A stretch of DNA of 64,000 nucleotides from Meiothermus sp. (GTDB lineage: Bacteria > Deinococcota > Deinococci > Deinococcales > Thermaceae). The notes beneath the pieces are model-generated. The model saw only the letters and a list, made by a program, of their open reading frames with translations. It ran no database searches and was not told the DNA's origin. Both the position numbers and the translations under genes were made by a program. Position 1 is the first letter of the stretch, and each line of letters opens with the position of its first letter. Location of the stretch: NCBI GenBank assembly GCA_026004095.1, contig BPIL01000003.1:124001-188000 (forward strand). The letters run 5' to 3'. Below are positions 21,437 to 30,958 of the stretch, one piece after another.

Positions 21437-22864
21437 TTACCCTTTGATGCAAATAAGCGGCTCGAGCCTCGCCACCTTGCGCGAGAGGCCGGCGGCGTGG
21501 GCAGCGTCTACCACCGCCGAGACGTCCTTGTAGGCGCCGGGGGCTTCCTCGGCCACCCCGCGGGGCGAGGGGCTGCGCACGATGATGCCCCGCTGGGCCA
21601 GCTCGCGGACGACCTCCTTCCCGTGCCACTGCTTGAGGGCCTGGTGGCGGCTCAGGGCCCGTCCGGCCCCGTGGCAGGACGAGCTGAGCGACCGGGCCTC
21701 GCCCTCCTGGGTACCCACCAGGATGTACGAAGCGGTGCCCATGGTTCCGCCAATCAGCACCGGCTGCCCGACGGCCCGGTAGGCCTCGGGGAGGGCCGGG
21801 TGGCCGGGGCCAAGGGCCCGCGTGGCCCCTTTGCGGTGCACGTACAACCGCTCCGGCTTGCCGTGAATGAGGTGCGTCTCGAGCTTGGCGGTGTTGTGGG
21901 AGACATCGTAAATCAGGCGCAGGTCGGCCTGGGGTAGCAGGTAGGCGAAGGCCTCGCGGGCCAGGTGGGTCAGAATCTGCCGGTTGGCCAGGGCGCAGTT
22001 GATGGCGGCCCGCATGGCCCCCAGGTAGGCCTGACCCTCCTCGGACTGGATGGGGGCGCAGGCCAGCTCGAGGTCGCGCAGCTCGAGGCCGTACTTGTGG
22101 GCGGCCTCGATCATCCGCTTGCTGTAATCGGTGGCCACCTGGTGGCCCAGCCCCCTCGAGCCGCTGTGGATGCTCACCAACACATCGCCCACCGCCACCC
22201 CAAAGACCTGGGCCACCGCGGGGTCGTACACCTCGGTTACCTGCTGCACCTCGAGGTAGTGATTGCCGGAGCCCAGGGTGCCCATCTCGTCGGCCTGCCG
22301 CCGCTTGGCCTGCTCGGAGACCCGTTCGGACTGGGCCCCCTCCATGCGGCCATGTTCCTCGATGTATTCCAGATCCTCGGGCCTTCCGTAGCCCTTTGCT
22401 ACGGCCCAGGCGGCCCCACCTTGCAGCATCTCGTCCAGCTCGGCGAGCTCGAGGTGAATTTTGCCCACGCTGCCGACCCCCGCCGGCACGTGGCGGAAGA
22501 GCCCCTGGGCCAGGTTTTCCTTGATGGGCTCGATGTCTGCAACGGTCAGGCCAGTGTGCAGCGTCCGCACCCCGCAGGAGATGTCGAAGCCCACCCCACC
22601 CGCCGAGACCACGCCGTCCTCTTCGCGGAAAGCCGCCACCCCCCCAATGGGAAAGCCATAACCCCAGTGGGCGTCGGGCATGGCATAGGCGGCCTGCACG
22701 ATGCCGGGCAGGCCGGCCACGTTGGCGATCTGCTCCAGCACCTTGTCGTCCATCTCGCGCAGCAGGGCTTCGCTGGCATACAGGATGCCGGGAACCCGCA
22801 TGGGGGGAGTGGCCTCGAGCCACCACTCAAACTCGGATTTTTGAACCAGGCGGGATATATCCAT
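21437..22864 (-). CDS. rtcB: RNA-splicing ligase RtcB
   Basis: 475-residue GTP- and Mn-dependent ligase joining 3'-phosphate or 2',3'-cyclic phosphate to 5'-OH RNA ends. Metal ligands lie in GVGFDISCGVR, GSGNHYLE, GSRGLGHQ and YDVSHNTAK; the late segment SSCHGAGRALSR carries the guanylated His region. No intein is present. I chose the ATG at 22864 because GGAGGCCCC lies just upstream; a start at 22906 would run into the archease gene. It sits 11 bases behind archease, its activator, in one operon. Confidence 0.96.
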   Translation of the reverse strand: MDISRLVQKSEFEWWLEATPPMRVPGILYASEALLREMDDKVLEQIANVAGLPGIVQAAYAMPDAHWGYGFPIGGVAAFREEDGVVSAGGVGFDISCGVRTLHTGLTVADIEPIKENLAQGLFRHVPAGVGSVGKIHLELAELDEMLQGGAAWAVAKGYGRPEDLEYIEEHGRMEGAQSERVSEQAKRRQADEMGTLGSGNHYLEVQQVTEVYDPAVAQVFGVAVGDVLVSIHSGSRGLGHQVATDYSKRMIEAAHKYGLELRDLELACAPIQSEEGQAYLGAMRAAINCALANRQILTHLAREAFAYLLPQADLRLIYDVSHNTAKLETHLIHGKPERLYVHRKGATRALGPGHPALPEAYRAVGQPVLIGGTMGTASYILVGTQEGEARSLSSSCHGAGRALSRHQALKQWHGKEVVRELAQRGIIVRSPSPRGVAEEAPGAYKDVSAVVDAAHAAGLSRKVARLEPLICIKG

Positions 22865-22875
22865 AGGGGCCTCCT

Positions 22876-23322
22876 TCAAACGTCTACCACACACTGCACC
22901 ACCCATTCGCCCTCGTGGTTTTGCCGAACCTCGAGCTCGCAGTAGGTAGCCCCCTTGACCTCCACGGCGGGCTGGTGTCGGGCAGGATCCACCGGCTCCC
23001 CCCAGGCCAGGGCGTGCAGACTCAGGGCGCCCCCCAGGTCAGGCGGGCTTATGTGCACCTCGAACTGGCTGAAAAGCATCCGCCGGATCGCCATCTCGTA
23101 GACCAGTTGATTGAGAAAGTCCACCAGCAAGAGTGAGGCCCGGGGGGCTTCGCACTCGATCTCGATGGGCTGGGCAGGCCGTACCAGGGCGGGGTTGGTC
23201 ACAACAGCGGTGAGGGCCAGGCCCGCCTGTTCAAAGGCTTCATCCAGGGTCGGGCCGATGCCCCGCACCCCAATATCGGCCTGGTGGTAAAAGTGCTCCC
23301 AGCGCCCCTGTGCTCTGGTCAT
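22876..23322 (-). CDS. Archease, RtcB cofactor
   Basis: 148-residue protein of the archease family, which speeds RtcB guanylation and multiple turnover. The signature is the acidic metal site: Asp in HQADIGVRG (about residue 17) and the C-terminal ELEV...CVVDV. The pair archease-rtcB without rtcA is common in bacteria. The start has GGGGGTGGT upstream. A small hairpin (CCCCTT/AAGGGG at about 23329-23344) lies in its leader. Confidence 0.92.
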   Translation of the reverse strand: MTRAQGRWEHFYHQADIGVRGIGPTLDEAFEQAGLALTAVVTNPALVRPAQPIEIECEAPRASLLLVDFLNQLVYEMAIRRMLFSQFEVHISPPDLGGALSLHALAWGEPVDPARHQPAVEVKGATYCELEVRQNHEGEWVVQCVVDV

Positions 23323-23431
23323 ACCACCCCCTTAGCCAAGGGGTAACGCATGACTGTTACCAGGTCATTACCAAAAACCAGTCCGCCAGGCCAGGCGCTG
23401 GGGGATTGCTAGGTTTTTCCCGAGAGCCGCT

Positions 23432-23884
23432 CTAGGTTGCCAGGTGGGTTTGCAGGAAGACCTCGAGCGCCTCCTCGAGCATCTCGTACACCGCTTCAAA
23501 ATCCTGGGGCCCGCCGTAGTAAGGGTCGGGTACCTCGCCCCCGCCGTTCAAGTCCAAAAGCAGCCGGGCCTTGCCCCGGTGGGCGGGAAACATGCGCTCG
23601 AGGGTGCGCAGGTTTTCCCTGTCCATCACAAAGATGTGGTCAAAGTGGCTCAAGTCTTCGGCGCGAATCTGGCGGGCCACATGGGGAAAATGGGCGTTGT
23701 ATTTGCTTAGAACGGCCTGGGTGCGGGGGTCGGCGGGCTCGCCCGCGTGCCAGCCGCCCGTACCGCAGGAGTCCACCTCGAACTGCCCCTCCAGCCCCCG
23801 CTCGCGCAGCTTGCGCCGGAAGATGCCCTCGGCCATGGGGCTGCGGCAGATGTTGCCCATGCAGACAAACAGCACGCGGGTCAT
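23432..23884 (-). CDS. Low-molecular-weight protein tyrosine phosphatase
   Basis: 150 residues. The P-loop VCMGNICRSPMAEG near the N-terminus carries the nucleophilic Cys and the Arg; the general acid Asp is in PDPYYGG (about 120). Such enzymes dephosphorylate protein tyrosine or arginine. The start overlaps the stop of the alpha-glucosidase gene by 4 bases (ATGA), so it is the last gene of a starch/sucrose operon, an unexpected partner. Whether the link is functional is not known. Confidence 0.93.
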   Translation of the reverse strand: MTRVLFVCMGNICRSPMAEGIFRRKLRERGLEGQFEVDSCGTGGWHAGEPADPRTQAVLSKYNAHFPHVARQIRAEDLSHFDHIFVMDRENLRTLERMFPAHRGKARLLLDLNGGGEVPDPYYGGPQDFEAVYEMLEEALEVFLQTHLAT

Positions 23885-25470
23885 AGCTTTACAATCAGGC
23901 CTTCATTGGGCCGCAGCTCGAGCACCGCTTCCACCTTCCCGTAGCGATCCAGATGGGTCGAAAGCAAAATTTCCCCGCCGGGCGTCGAAAGGGCTTTGGG
24001 CTCCTGGGTAAAGTTCAACGCCACCAGCACCTCACCCCCGCGCAGGTAGGCGAACACCCCCGCGGGGGCCTTATAGGTCTGGTAGGCCCCGTGCAGGAGG
24101 GCCGGCGTTTCCCTGCGCACCACCAGCAGGGTGCGCACCAGGGTCAGCATCGAGAAGGGGTCGGCGTCCTGGGCCTCCACGTTGCGCTCGGGGTAGTCCG
24201 GGTTGATGGGGAGCCAGGGCTCGCGGGTGCTGAAGCCGGCATAGGCGTGGGGGGTCCACTGCATGGGGGTGCGCTCGGGGTCGCGGCCGGGGTCGAGGCC
24301 GTGCTCGCCGGCGGCCCCGCGCTGGCGCAGGGCCGCAGGATCCTGCACTTTCTCGGGGGGAATCTCTCCGTCCACCATGCCAATCTCGTCGCCGTAGTAC
24401 CAGGTGGGCGAGCCCCGCAGGGTAAAAAGCAGCATGGCCGCGACCCGCGCCTGCTCGTGCCCAATGCGGGTGGCCAGGCGGTGCTGGTCGTGGTTGCCCA
24501 GCACCCAGTTGGGGGTGGCAAAGGGGGGCAGGCTGGCCTCGTACTCCTCCACGATGCTGCGGATGTTCTCGGCCGTCCAGTTGTTCAGGCCCCTGAAAAT
24601 CAGGTGGAAGTTGAAGGGTAGGTGGCAGCCGGGCCGCTCCGGGGTGCCGTAGTAGGGTATAAGCTGGTGGTAGGGCAGGTAAATTTCCCCCACCATCACC
24701 CGGTCGCCCGGATACTCGTCCAGCACAGCGCGCATCTCCTGCACGATCTCGCGGGTCTCGGGCTGGTCTTCCTGGTAGATGTGGATATGGCGGAAGCGGT
24801 CGATGTCGCCGGGCTTGTACTGGGGGTTGTCGGGCTCGTCGCGGAACAGGGCATCCTCCACCAGCAGCCAGATCACGTCCACGCGGAAACCGTCCACCCC
24901 CTTGTCCAGCCAGAAGCGCATTACGTCGTACATGGCCTGGCGTACCTCGGGGTTGCGCCAGTTGAGATCGGGCTGCTCGGGCAGGAACTGGTGCAGGTAG
25001 TACTGCCCGGTTTTTTCGTCCAGCGTCCAGGAGGGGCCGCCGAAGTAGGCCTGCCAGTTGTTGGGGGGGCCTCCGTCCGGGGCGGGGTCGCGCCAGACGT
25101 ACCAGTCGCGCTTGGGGTTGTCGCGGCTGCTCCTGGACTCCAAAAACCAGGGGTGCTGATCGGAGGTGTGGTTGGGCACAAAGTCGATAAGCACTTTGAG
25201 GCCCAGTCGGTGGGCTTCGGCCAGCAGCTCGTCAAAGTCTTTGAGCGTGCCGAAGATGGGGTCTACGTCGCAGTAGTCGGCCACGTCGTAGCCGAAGTCC
25301 TTCATGGGCGACTTGTAAAAGGGTGAGAGCCAGATGGCGTCGAAGCCCAGGTCGCGGATGTAGGGGAGGCGCTTGCGGATGCCCGGCAGGTCGCCAATCC
25401 CGTCGCCGTTGGAGTCCTGAAAGCTGCGGGGGTAAATCTGATAGATGCTTGCGGTTTTCCACCATTCCAT
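23881..25470 (-). CDS. Alpha-glucosidase / oligo-1,6-glucosidase, GH13
   Basis: 529-residue cytoplasmic GH13 enzyme releasing glucose from alpha-glucosides. It starts MEWWKTASIYQIYPRSF, typical of the oligo-1,6-glucosidase/trehalulose group. Catalytic regions: DFVPNHTS, nucleophile Asp in GFRVDVIW (about 202), Glu in GEIYLPY (about 263), and GNHDQHR. I chose the ATG at 25470; a frame opening 12 codons earlier begins inside the amylosucrase end. It lies 11 bases behind amylosucrase. Confidence 0.93.
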   Translation of the reverse strand: MEWWKTASIYQIYPRSFQDSNGDGIGDLPGIRKRLPYIRDLGFDAIWLSPFYKSPMKDFGYDVADYCDVDPIFGTLKDFDELLAEAHRLGLKVLIDFVPNHTSDQHPWFLESRSSRDNPKRDWYVWRDPAPDGGPPNNWQAYFGGPSWTLDEKTGQYYLHQFLPEQPDLNWRNPEVRQAMYDVMRFWLDKGVDGFRVDVIWLLVEDALFRDEPDNPQYKPGDIDRFRHIHIYQEDQPETREIVQEMRAVLDEYPGDRVMVGEIYLPYHQLIPYYGTPERPGCHLPFNFHLIFRGLNNWTAENIRSIVEEYEASLPPFATPNWVLGNHDQHRLATRIGHEQARVAAMLLFTLRGSPTWYYGDEIGMVDGEIPPEKVQDPAALRQRGAAGEHGLDPGRDPERTPMQWTPHAYAGFSTREPWLPINPDYPERNVEAQDADPFSMLTLVRTLLVVRRETPALLHGAYQTYKAPAGVFAYLRGGEVLVALNFTQEPKALSTPGGEILLSTHLDRYGKVEAVLELRPNEGLIVKL

Positions 25471-25481
25471 AACGCGCTCCT

Positions 25482-27392
25482 TTATACCGGGTGCTGGGTG
25501 AGCCACAGCCGGGCGTAGGGCCCCAGGTAGGCCGGGGCCGGGGCCTGGGTGATCTGGTCGAAGGGCTGCACGATGCCTTCCTGCCAGAGGGCCTCGAAGG
25601 GGAGGGGCTGATCCTGCTCGCTAAAGTTATACACCTGCACCAGCCGGCCCTGGGGGTGTTCGCGCCTGAGCAGAAGCAGGTGGGGGTTGGGCTGCCAGAG
25701 GGCCTGGGTAGGGAAGGCCGCGTGCATCTGGGGGATGCGGGCTCGAGCCTGCAAAAGCCCTTTGATGCCGTGGAAAATCCGGTGCTCCACGGTGCCTTCC
25801 TGGTGGCGTTTCTGGGCTTTGGCCCAGTCCATTCTGGGCCGGTGCAGCCAGCGGTTGTCGTCCTGGTGAGCGGGCTCCTGGGCGTAGTCGTAGTCGTTGA
25901 GCATCCCCAGCTCGTCGCCCATGTAGATGAGCGGGATGCCCTCCCCATAGCCGATAAAGACCGCGTGGGCCAGCAGAATGCGCTCGATGGCCAGGTTGAT
26001 CAGGCGGGGATTTCCGGACTCGAGCGCGGCCTCCAGCCCGGCCAGGCTGGCCGCACTGCCCGAGGTGCGCCGGTCGCCGGTGGCGGGGTTCTCCTGGAAG
26101 TGCAGGCCTCGAGCAAACGAGCCCGGAAACTCCCCCTTGTAGAAGTCCGATAAAAAGCGCCGGTGGGCCGGGCCGCTCAGGCCCACTGCGGCGGCGTCGG
26201 TGTCGGAGATGGCCCAGCCGATGTCGTCGTGGCAGCGCAGGTAGGTGGCCCAGGCGGTGCTGGGGGGCTTTTGCGGAAAGCGCCGGAGGGCCTGCGTAAA
26301 AAGCCGGGTGTCGCGGCTGGCCAGGCTGCTCCAGATCTGCACCATCAGGGTGTTGTGGTAGGCCAGCTCGCTCACCTTGCCGTAGTGCTTCCCGCTGCCC
26401 AGGTAGGCGATCAGGTCTTCCGGGGCCACGATGGCCTCGGCCTTGAAGGCCACCGCCGGGGCGGCGATGCGCACCGCGGCCCGCAGGGCCTGGGTGAGGG
26501 CGTGCACCTCGGGCTGGTTCTGGCAGTGGGTGCCCAGGCGCTTCCAGGTAAAGGCGATGGCGTCGAGCCGGAAGACCTCCACCCCTTTGTTGGCAAGCCA
26601 CAGAATCAGGTCGAGGTACTCCAGAAACACCTCGGGGTTGCTCCAGTTCACATCCCACTGCCAGCGGTTGAAGGTTGTCCAGACCCAGCCCTGCAGCTCC
26701 TCGTCCCAGGTGAAGTTGCCGGGGGCGAAGTCGGGGAAGACCTCGGGCAGGGTGCGTTCGAAGGCGTCGGGGAGGGTGCGGTCGGGGTAGATGTAGAAGT
26801 AATTGCGGTACCTGGGGTCGCCACGCCGGGCGGCCTGGGCCCAGGGGTGCTCGCGGGCCACGTGGTTGAGCACCAGATCCAGGCAAAGGCTGATGCCTTC
26901 GTGGCGGAGCTGGGTGCAGAGGGCCTCGAGGTCCTCCATGCTGCCCAGGTCGGGGCGCACCCGCCGGTAGTCGGCCACCGCGTAGCCGCCGTCGTTCTCG
27001 CCCTCGCGCGGGAGCAGCAAGGGCAGCAGGTGCAGGTAGCGGATGCCCAGCTCCTTCAGGTAGCCGATGTGCTGTCCAACACCCTTTAGCGTGCCCGCGA
27101 ACCGGTCGGCGTAGGCGATGTAGCCGTGCATATGGGGTTGCTGAAACCAGTCCGGGGTGTGGATGCGCTCGAGATCCAAAGCCAGCAGTTCGGCCGGGCG
27201 CTCGGCCAGGTTCCGCCCAATCACCTGGGCTGCCCGCCCGGCCACGGCGGGGGCCTGGGGGTAGACCGCCTGTAAACCGGCCATCAGGTCGGGGAGGTGG
27301 CGGCGCACCCGGGCCTGCAGATCGGCGGCCTGGTAGGTGCCCAGTCTGCCCATCTGGCCGGCAATGCCTTCAAAAAAAAGGGCCTCGTCCAT
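25482..27392 (-). CDS. Amylosucrase-type GH13 enzyme
   Basis: 636 residues, the usual length of amylosucrases, which build alpha-1,4-glucan from sucrose and release fructose. A helical N-terminal domain (about 1-90) precedes the barrel, which opens [18 protein letters not shown] and has [17 protein letters not shown]. Catalytic regions: [11 protein letters not shown], nucleophile Asp in [13 protein letters not shown] (about 275), Glu in [12 protein letters not shown], and LRCHDDIGW. Sucrose hydrolase activity is an alternative. TAGAAT lies 9 bases before the ATG on this strand, suggesting a near-leaderless mRNA. It leads the operon with alpha-glucosidase and the phosphatase. Confidence 0.9.
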   Translation of the reverse strand: MDEALFFEGIAGQMGRLGTYQAADLQARVRRHLPDLMAGLQAVYPQAPAVAGRAAQVIGRNLAERPAELLALDLERIHTPDWFQQPHMHGYIAYADRFAGTLKGVGQHIGYLKELGIRYLHLLPLLLPREGENDGGYAVADYRRVRPDLGSMEDLEALCTQLRHEGISLCLDLVLNHVAREHPWAQAARRGDPRYRNYFYIYPDRTLPDAFERTLPEVFPDFAPGNFTWDEELQGWVWTTFNRWQWDVNWSNPEVFLEYLDLILWLANKGVEVFRLDAIAFTWKRLGTHCQNQPEVHALTQALRAAVRIAAPAVAFKAEAIVAPEDLIAYLGSGKHYGKVSELAYHNTLMVQIWSSLASRDTRLFTQALRRFPQKPPSTAWATYLRCHDDIGWAISDTDAAAVGLSGPAHRRFLSDFYKGEFPGSFARGLHFQENPATGDRRTSGSAASLAGLEAALESGNPRLINLAIERILLAHAVFIGYGEGIPLIYMGDELGMLNDYDYAQEPAHQDDNRWLHRPRMDWAKAQKRHQEGTVEHRIFHGIKGLLQARARIPQMHAAFPTQALWQPNPHLLLLRREHPQGRLVQVYNFSEQDQPLPFEALWQEGIVQPFDQITQAPAPAYLGPYARLWLTQHPV

Positions 27393-27600
27393 GCGCCCTG
27401 TATTCTACGCAATCTTTGCAACCCGTTTGGCCCTGGTGAGTAACACTTCAGAAGCCTGTGTGAGTTCGGTTAGGGCATTCTGAGCCAGTCCGGCCTCCAT
27501 TCTTAAGCTGTGGTTAATCCAGAAAAGTAACGCTCAAAAATCCTTGTACGTTGGTGGTAAGGGTTGTTCGTAGCTCGAGCAAGGCACAGGAGGAAGACCA

Positions 27601-29181
27601 ATGCGAAAAACCAAGATGCTTTTGCTGCTGGGCGGCCTGGGCCTGCTGCTGGGGGCTTGTGGGGGGGAGTATACCGACAACCCCACCCCCGATAGTTCCA
27701 ACGGCCCCTTCCTGGCCGAGCCCCTTACCCGGCACCCCACCAACCAGCCCCTGACACTGCTCAACCGATACCTGGTGGTAAGCGAAGACAATGGGCGTTT
27801 GCGGGCCAGCTACGGTGGGCTGCGCTACTGGCCGCGCCAGGCCGACAAAAACCGCAACCCCAACAACCCCAGCCAGCCCTCGGGGCCGCGCTTTACCCAG
27901 TATGCCGGTTGGGACATCCTGGACACGCCCGGCTCGAGCGTCTCGCGGGCCGACTGGCTGCGCCTGAGCCTGACCCGCCCTGCCACGGTGGTGGTGGCCT
28001 GGGAACACTCGGCGCTGTGGCTGGCAGGCTGGCAGAAAGGGGAGACCACCACCGCCGATGGCAAGAAGTTCAACACCTACACCCGCACCTTCCGGGCCGG
28101 TGAGATCACCCTGGGCTCCCCTGAGGGCAAGGGTGAGTACTGGGTGCTGTTGGCCGAAGGCAACGGGCAGCCTTCGGCGGAACCGGCCCTGCCCAGCGGC
28201 ATTACCGAACGGCCTGTGCCCAACACCACCTGCCCTTCCTGGCTCGAAAACCTCTGGCAGGCCCGGGGGCCGGATGGTCGCAACTACCCGAGCTGGCACC
28301 CCCAGATTGACCCGGTCTACTGGTGCTACTACCGCCACGACCACAACGCCGACCCCGGCCTGATTGGCTACCAGGCCCCCTTCCTCTACACCGCGCAGTA
28401 CACCAACAACCAGCCCGAACGGGCCGAAGGCTTTAAGGGCTTCGCCATCCGCGACGGCGAGATTGGCTGGTACATCAATATCCACTCCGAGACCAGCACC
28501 GAACAGCGGGTCTGCGCCCGCTTCCACACCGTGGTGGTGGTGGCTACCCGCTGGCGTACCGGCGAGAAGCTGGTCGAGCTTAACTACAAGGGCGATTTTG
28601 GGGCCTCGAGGCAGAACCAGGGCGACAACCCCTACTTCACCAACACCTGCACCGACCCCCGCACCGGCCAGCAGGTCACCCAGGAGCAGATCGGCCAGCA
28701 ACTGCAAAGCAGCACCCGGGCCTCCAAGCGCATCCGCATCGCCGCCAACAACTCGGGCTACGAGCAGTGGGATGGGGGCCTGGTCAAGGCTTTAGGCATG
28801 GAGTTTAGCGGCCCCGGCCTGGGCCTTGACATCCAGAACCCGGCCACTGCCTGCAACGCGCTCCACTGTACCGACCTGGTCACCAACAACTCCTCCAGTA
28901 CCCGCCGCACGCTGCAAATCATGAACCTGCGGCTGCGCTACAAGCCCGAACTTGACCCCGATGGCGACGGCTACTTCGAGACCAACCTGTACGGCGATGG
29001 GCCTTACATTGCCGGCGACCGCAACTCGGGGACTGGCCCCCTCAAGCAGTACATCAAACCCGGAACCGACCTGCGCCTGGACGGCTTCTTCACCACCGAT
29101 GACGCCTGGCGTGGGCTGTACGTGCGAAACGGCAGCACCCAGGACGTCGAGCTGGAAGGTGCGCTGGGTACCGTTAACTAA
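27601..29181 (+). CDS. Large lipoprotein of unknown function
   Basis: 526 residues. The N-terminus is a lipoprotein signal peptide with lipobox LLGAC (Cys at about residue 20), so the protein is anchored on the cell-envelope surface. The rest is soluble, rich in Asn, Thr and aromatic residues, with few helices predicted by eye. A DPDGDGYFETN segment near residue 458 looks like a calcium-binding loop. AGGAGG precedes the ATG. I do not recognise the family. The neighbouring minus-strand gene also encodes a lipoprotein. Confidence 0.8.
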   Translation: MRKTKMLLLLGGLGLLLGACGGEYTDNPTPDSSNGPFLAEPLTRHPTNQPLTLLNRYLVVSEDNGRLRASYGGLRYWPRQADKNRNPNNPSQPSGPRFTQYAGWDILDTPGSSVSRADWLRLSLTRPATVVVAWEHSALWLAGWQKGETTTADGKKFNTYTRTFRAGEITLGSPEGKGEYWVLLAEGNGQPSAEPALPSGITERPVPNTTCPSWLENLWQARGPDGRNYPSWHPQIDPVYWCYYRHDHNADPGLIGYQAPFLYTAQYTNNQPERAEGFKGFAIRDGEIGWYINIHSETSTEQRVCARFHTVVVVATRWRTGEKLVELNYKGDFGASRQNQGDNPYFTNTCTDPRTGQQVTQEQIGQQLQSSTRASKRIRIAANNSGYEQWDGGLVKALGMEFSGPGLGLDIQNPATACNALHCTDLVTNNSSSTRRTLQIMNLRLRYKPELDPDGDGYFETNLYGDGPYIAGDRNSGTGPLKQYIKPGTDLRLDGFFTTDDAWRGLYVRNGSTQDVELEGALGTVN

Positions 29182-29309
29182 GCGATGCTCCTTTTCTTGG
29201 CTCTGGAGGCAAAACCCGTTTTTTTGTTCGAATGTCCATGGGAGCGACTATCAGCGGTGGGACGCTGAAGATGCAGCGGGGCCATGTCGGTGGCTTTTGG
29301 GCTGCAGCG

Positions 29310-29739
29310 CTAAGGCATGTTCCACTGGATGGTGATGCTCCGCTGGGACTGGCCGCTGCACCCGTTGCTGGTGCAGGCGATGCCGTAGATGTAGAAAAAG
29401 GGCCTCTTTTCCATGGGGTCTACACTGCGGTCGGTTACGGTAAAAGTGGCGGTCTGGGTGTTGGCGCTGCCCCGCACGAGGGTTTGCTCTACGGGGGTGA
29501 CCTCGAGGCCCCCGGTGTTGCTCTGGTATCTCAAAATAACCCGCGTCAGGTTGCTGGCGTTGAAGGTCACCCGCACCGTGAGGGGGGCGGTGCCGCCCCG
29601 GGGCAGGGTGAAGGGGTCGGCGGCCAGGCTAAAGCTATCGCCGGGGGCGGGGGGGGGTGCTGGGAGGCCGGAAGACGCTCTGGCCGCCACAGGCCACCAG
29701 GAGCGGGGTGAGCAGCAGGGTCAGGTATGGGGGGCGCAC
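29310..29739 (-). pseudogene. Small lipoprotein, frameshifted at a C9 tract (or phase-variable)
   Basis: On the minus strand GTG 29739 opens RPPYLTLLLTPLLVACGGQS, a lipoprotein signal with lipobox LVAC. A run of nine C (plus-strand G, 29649-29657) then throws it out of frame. With eight C the frame would run on into PAPGDSFSLAADPF... and 100 more residues of an immunoglobulin-like domain ending TIQWNMP. TAGACT stands 7 bases before the GTG, in keeping with a leaderless start. Either a decayed gene, a sequencing error or a switchable lipoprotein. Confidence 0.7.
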
Positions 29740-29844
29740 AATTGGCAGTCTAGGAAGCGGGCCTCGAGGGAAGTCTTAGGGCCGGCTAATGGAATCTTTA
29801 TGTAACACCAGGCCGGGCTTTTAAGGCCATAGAATAGGCCCATC

Positions 29845-30318
29845 ATGGGCAAACAAATCGCAGTGTTTCTCCTGCTGTGCCTGGGCTGGACGGCCCTTGC
29901 CCAAAGCGCCAGGCCTTTTGCGGGGGCCAGCCTGGTATTTCAGTGGGTGGAAGGAACCTCCCTCACCAGCCTGATGCTACAGGCCGGCAGCTACAACCTG
30001 GGCGGTGGTCTTGGGGCGCGGGCCAGTGTGGGCATCGGGCTGAGCCCCAGCTTCCTCGAGCTCGGCGCCGACCTGCTCTTTCCTTTTGGAACGGGCCGCC
30101 TGCTGCCGTATGGGGGCCTGGGGGGCAACTGGGTGGGCCTGGGGGCGCTGAACTTTTTTGGTATTCGGGGTCTGGCTGGGGTTAGCTACAGCACCGCCAG
30201 CGACGCGGGTTTGTTTGCCGAGGCTGTGCCAACCCTTTACCTGGCCAGCGATGCCACGGGCATTTACGGTACGGCCTTCGGTATCCAGCTTCGCTTTGGG
30301 GTGAACTACCTTTTCTGA
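29845..30318 (+). CDS. Exported small beta-barrel-like protein
   Basis: 157 residues with a signal peptide (MGKQIAVFLLLCLGWTALAQ). The mature part alternates polar and hydrophobic residues with many Gly and ends in Phe (LRFGVNYLF), the pattern of a small outer-membrane beta-barrel. Thermaceae have an outer membrane, so this fits. TAGAAT (29830-29835) lies 9 bases before ATG; there is no clear ribosome site. No named family recognised. Confidence 0.72.
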   Translation: MGKQIAVFLLLCLGWTALAQSARPFAGASLVFQWVEGTSLTSLMLQAGSYNLGGGLGARASVGIGLSPSFLELGADLLFPFGTGRLLPYGGLGGNWVGLGALNFFGIRGLAGVSYSTASDAGLFAEAVPTLYLASDATGIYGTAFGIQLRFGVNYLF

Positions 30319-30377
30319 AGGCCAGTGTTGCGGAAGCCACACCCCGGCCCGAGGCAGGAGGCGTAGGCTATAGCTAC

Positions 30378-30926
30378 ATGGACACCCGCCAGGCCCTTTT
30401 GCAGAGCGCCCGTAAAGCGTTTGCAGAGCGGGGGTATGCCGCTACCAGCCTGGAAGACCTGGCCCGCACCCTGGGCCTGACCAAGGCCGCGGTGTACCAC
30501 CATTTCGCTTCCAAGCGCGAGCTGCTGGAGGCCTTGTTGCAGGAGGGCTTTGCCGAGACCCAGCGGGCCATTGCCCAGCCGGGCACGCTGCACCAGCGCC
30601 TGATGGCCCTGGCCCTGGCCTACCGGGGGCAGGTGGAGCCCCTGACCGCCCTGATGACCGCCTACTCGAGCCGCCGGGGCGGCGACCTCGAGGCGGTCAA
30701 GCTGGCCCGCGAGGCCATGCAGCGTGGCCTCGAGCAACTGGCCGGGCTGCTGGAGCAGGTAGCGCCGGGGCATGGCCGGGCCCTGGCGGTGATCTTTGCC
30801 TCGATTGTGCATGGGGCCTACATGACCGCCCAGCACATGCCCGGCTACTCGGCCGAGGCGCTTTTGCAGGAAGGGGTGGCCCTGTTTGTGCGGGGCTTAC
30901 CGGACAAGGCCGGGGAGTCGGCCTAA
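30378..30926 (+). CDS. TetR-family transcriptional regulator
   Basis: 182 residues. The N-terminal helix-turn-helix reads AFAERGYAATSLEDLARTLGLTKAAVYHHFASKRELLEA in segments typical of TetR, followed by a helical ligand domain. TAGGCT lies 8 bases before ATG 30378. It precedes a two-component system by 32 bases and may be co-transcribed. The ligand and targets are unknown; TetR proteins mostly repress nearby genes. Confidence 0.92.
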   Translation: MDTRQALLQSARKAFAERGYAATSLEDLARTLGLTKAAVYHHFASKRELLEALLQEGFAETQRAIAQPGTLHQRLMALALAYRGQVEPLTALMTAYSSRRGGDLEAVKLAREAMQRGLEQLAGLLEQVAPGHGRALAVIFASIVHGAYMTAQHMPGYSAEALLQEGVALFVRGLPDKAGESA

Positions 30927-30958
30927 CGGGCGGCAGGGGTTTCTGCCAGAATAGAGGC

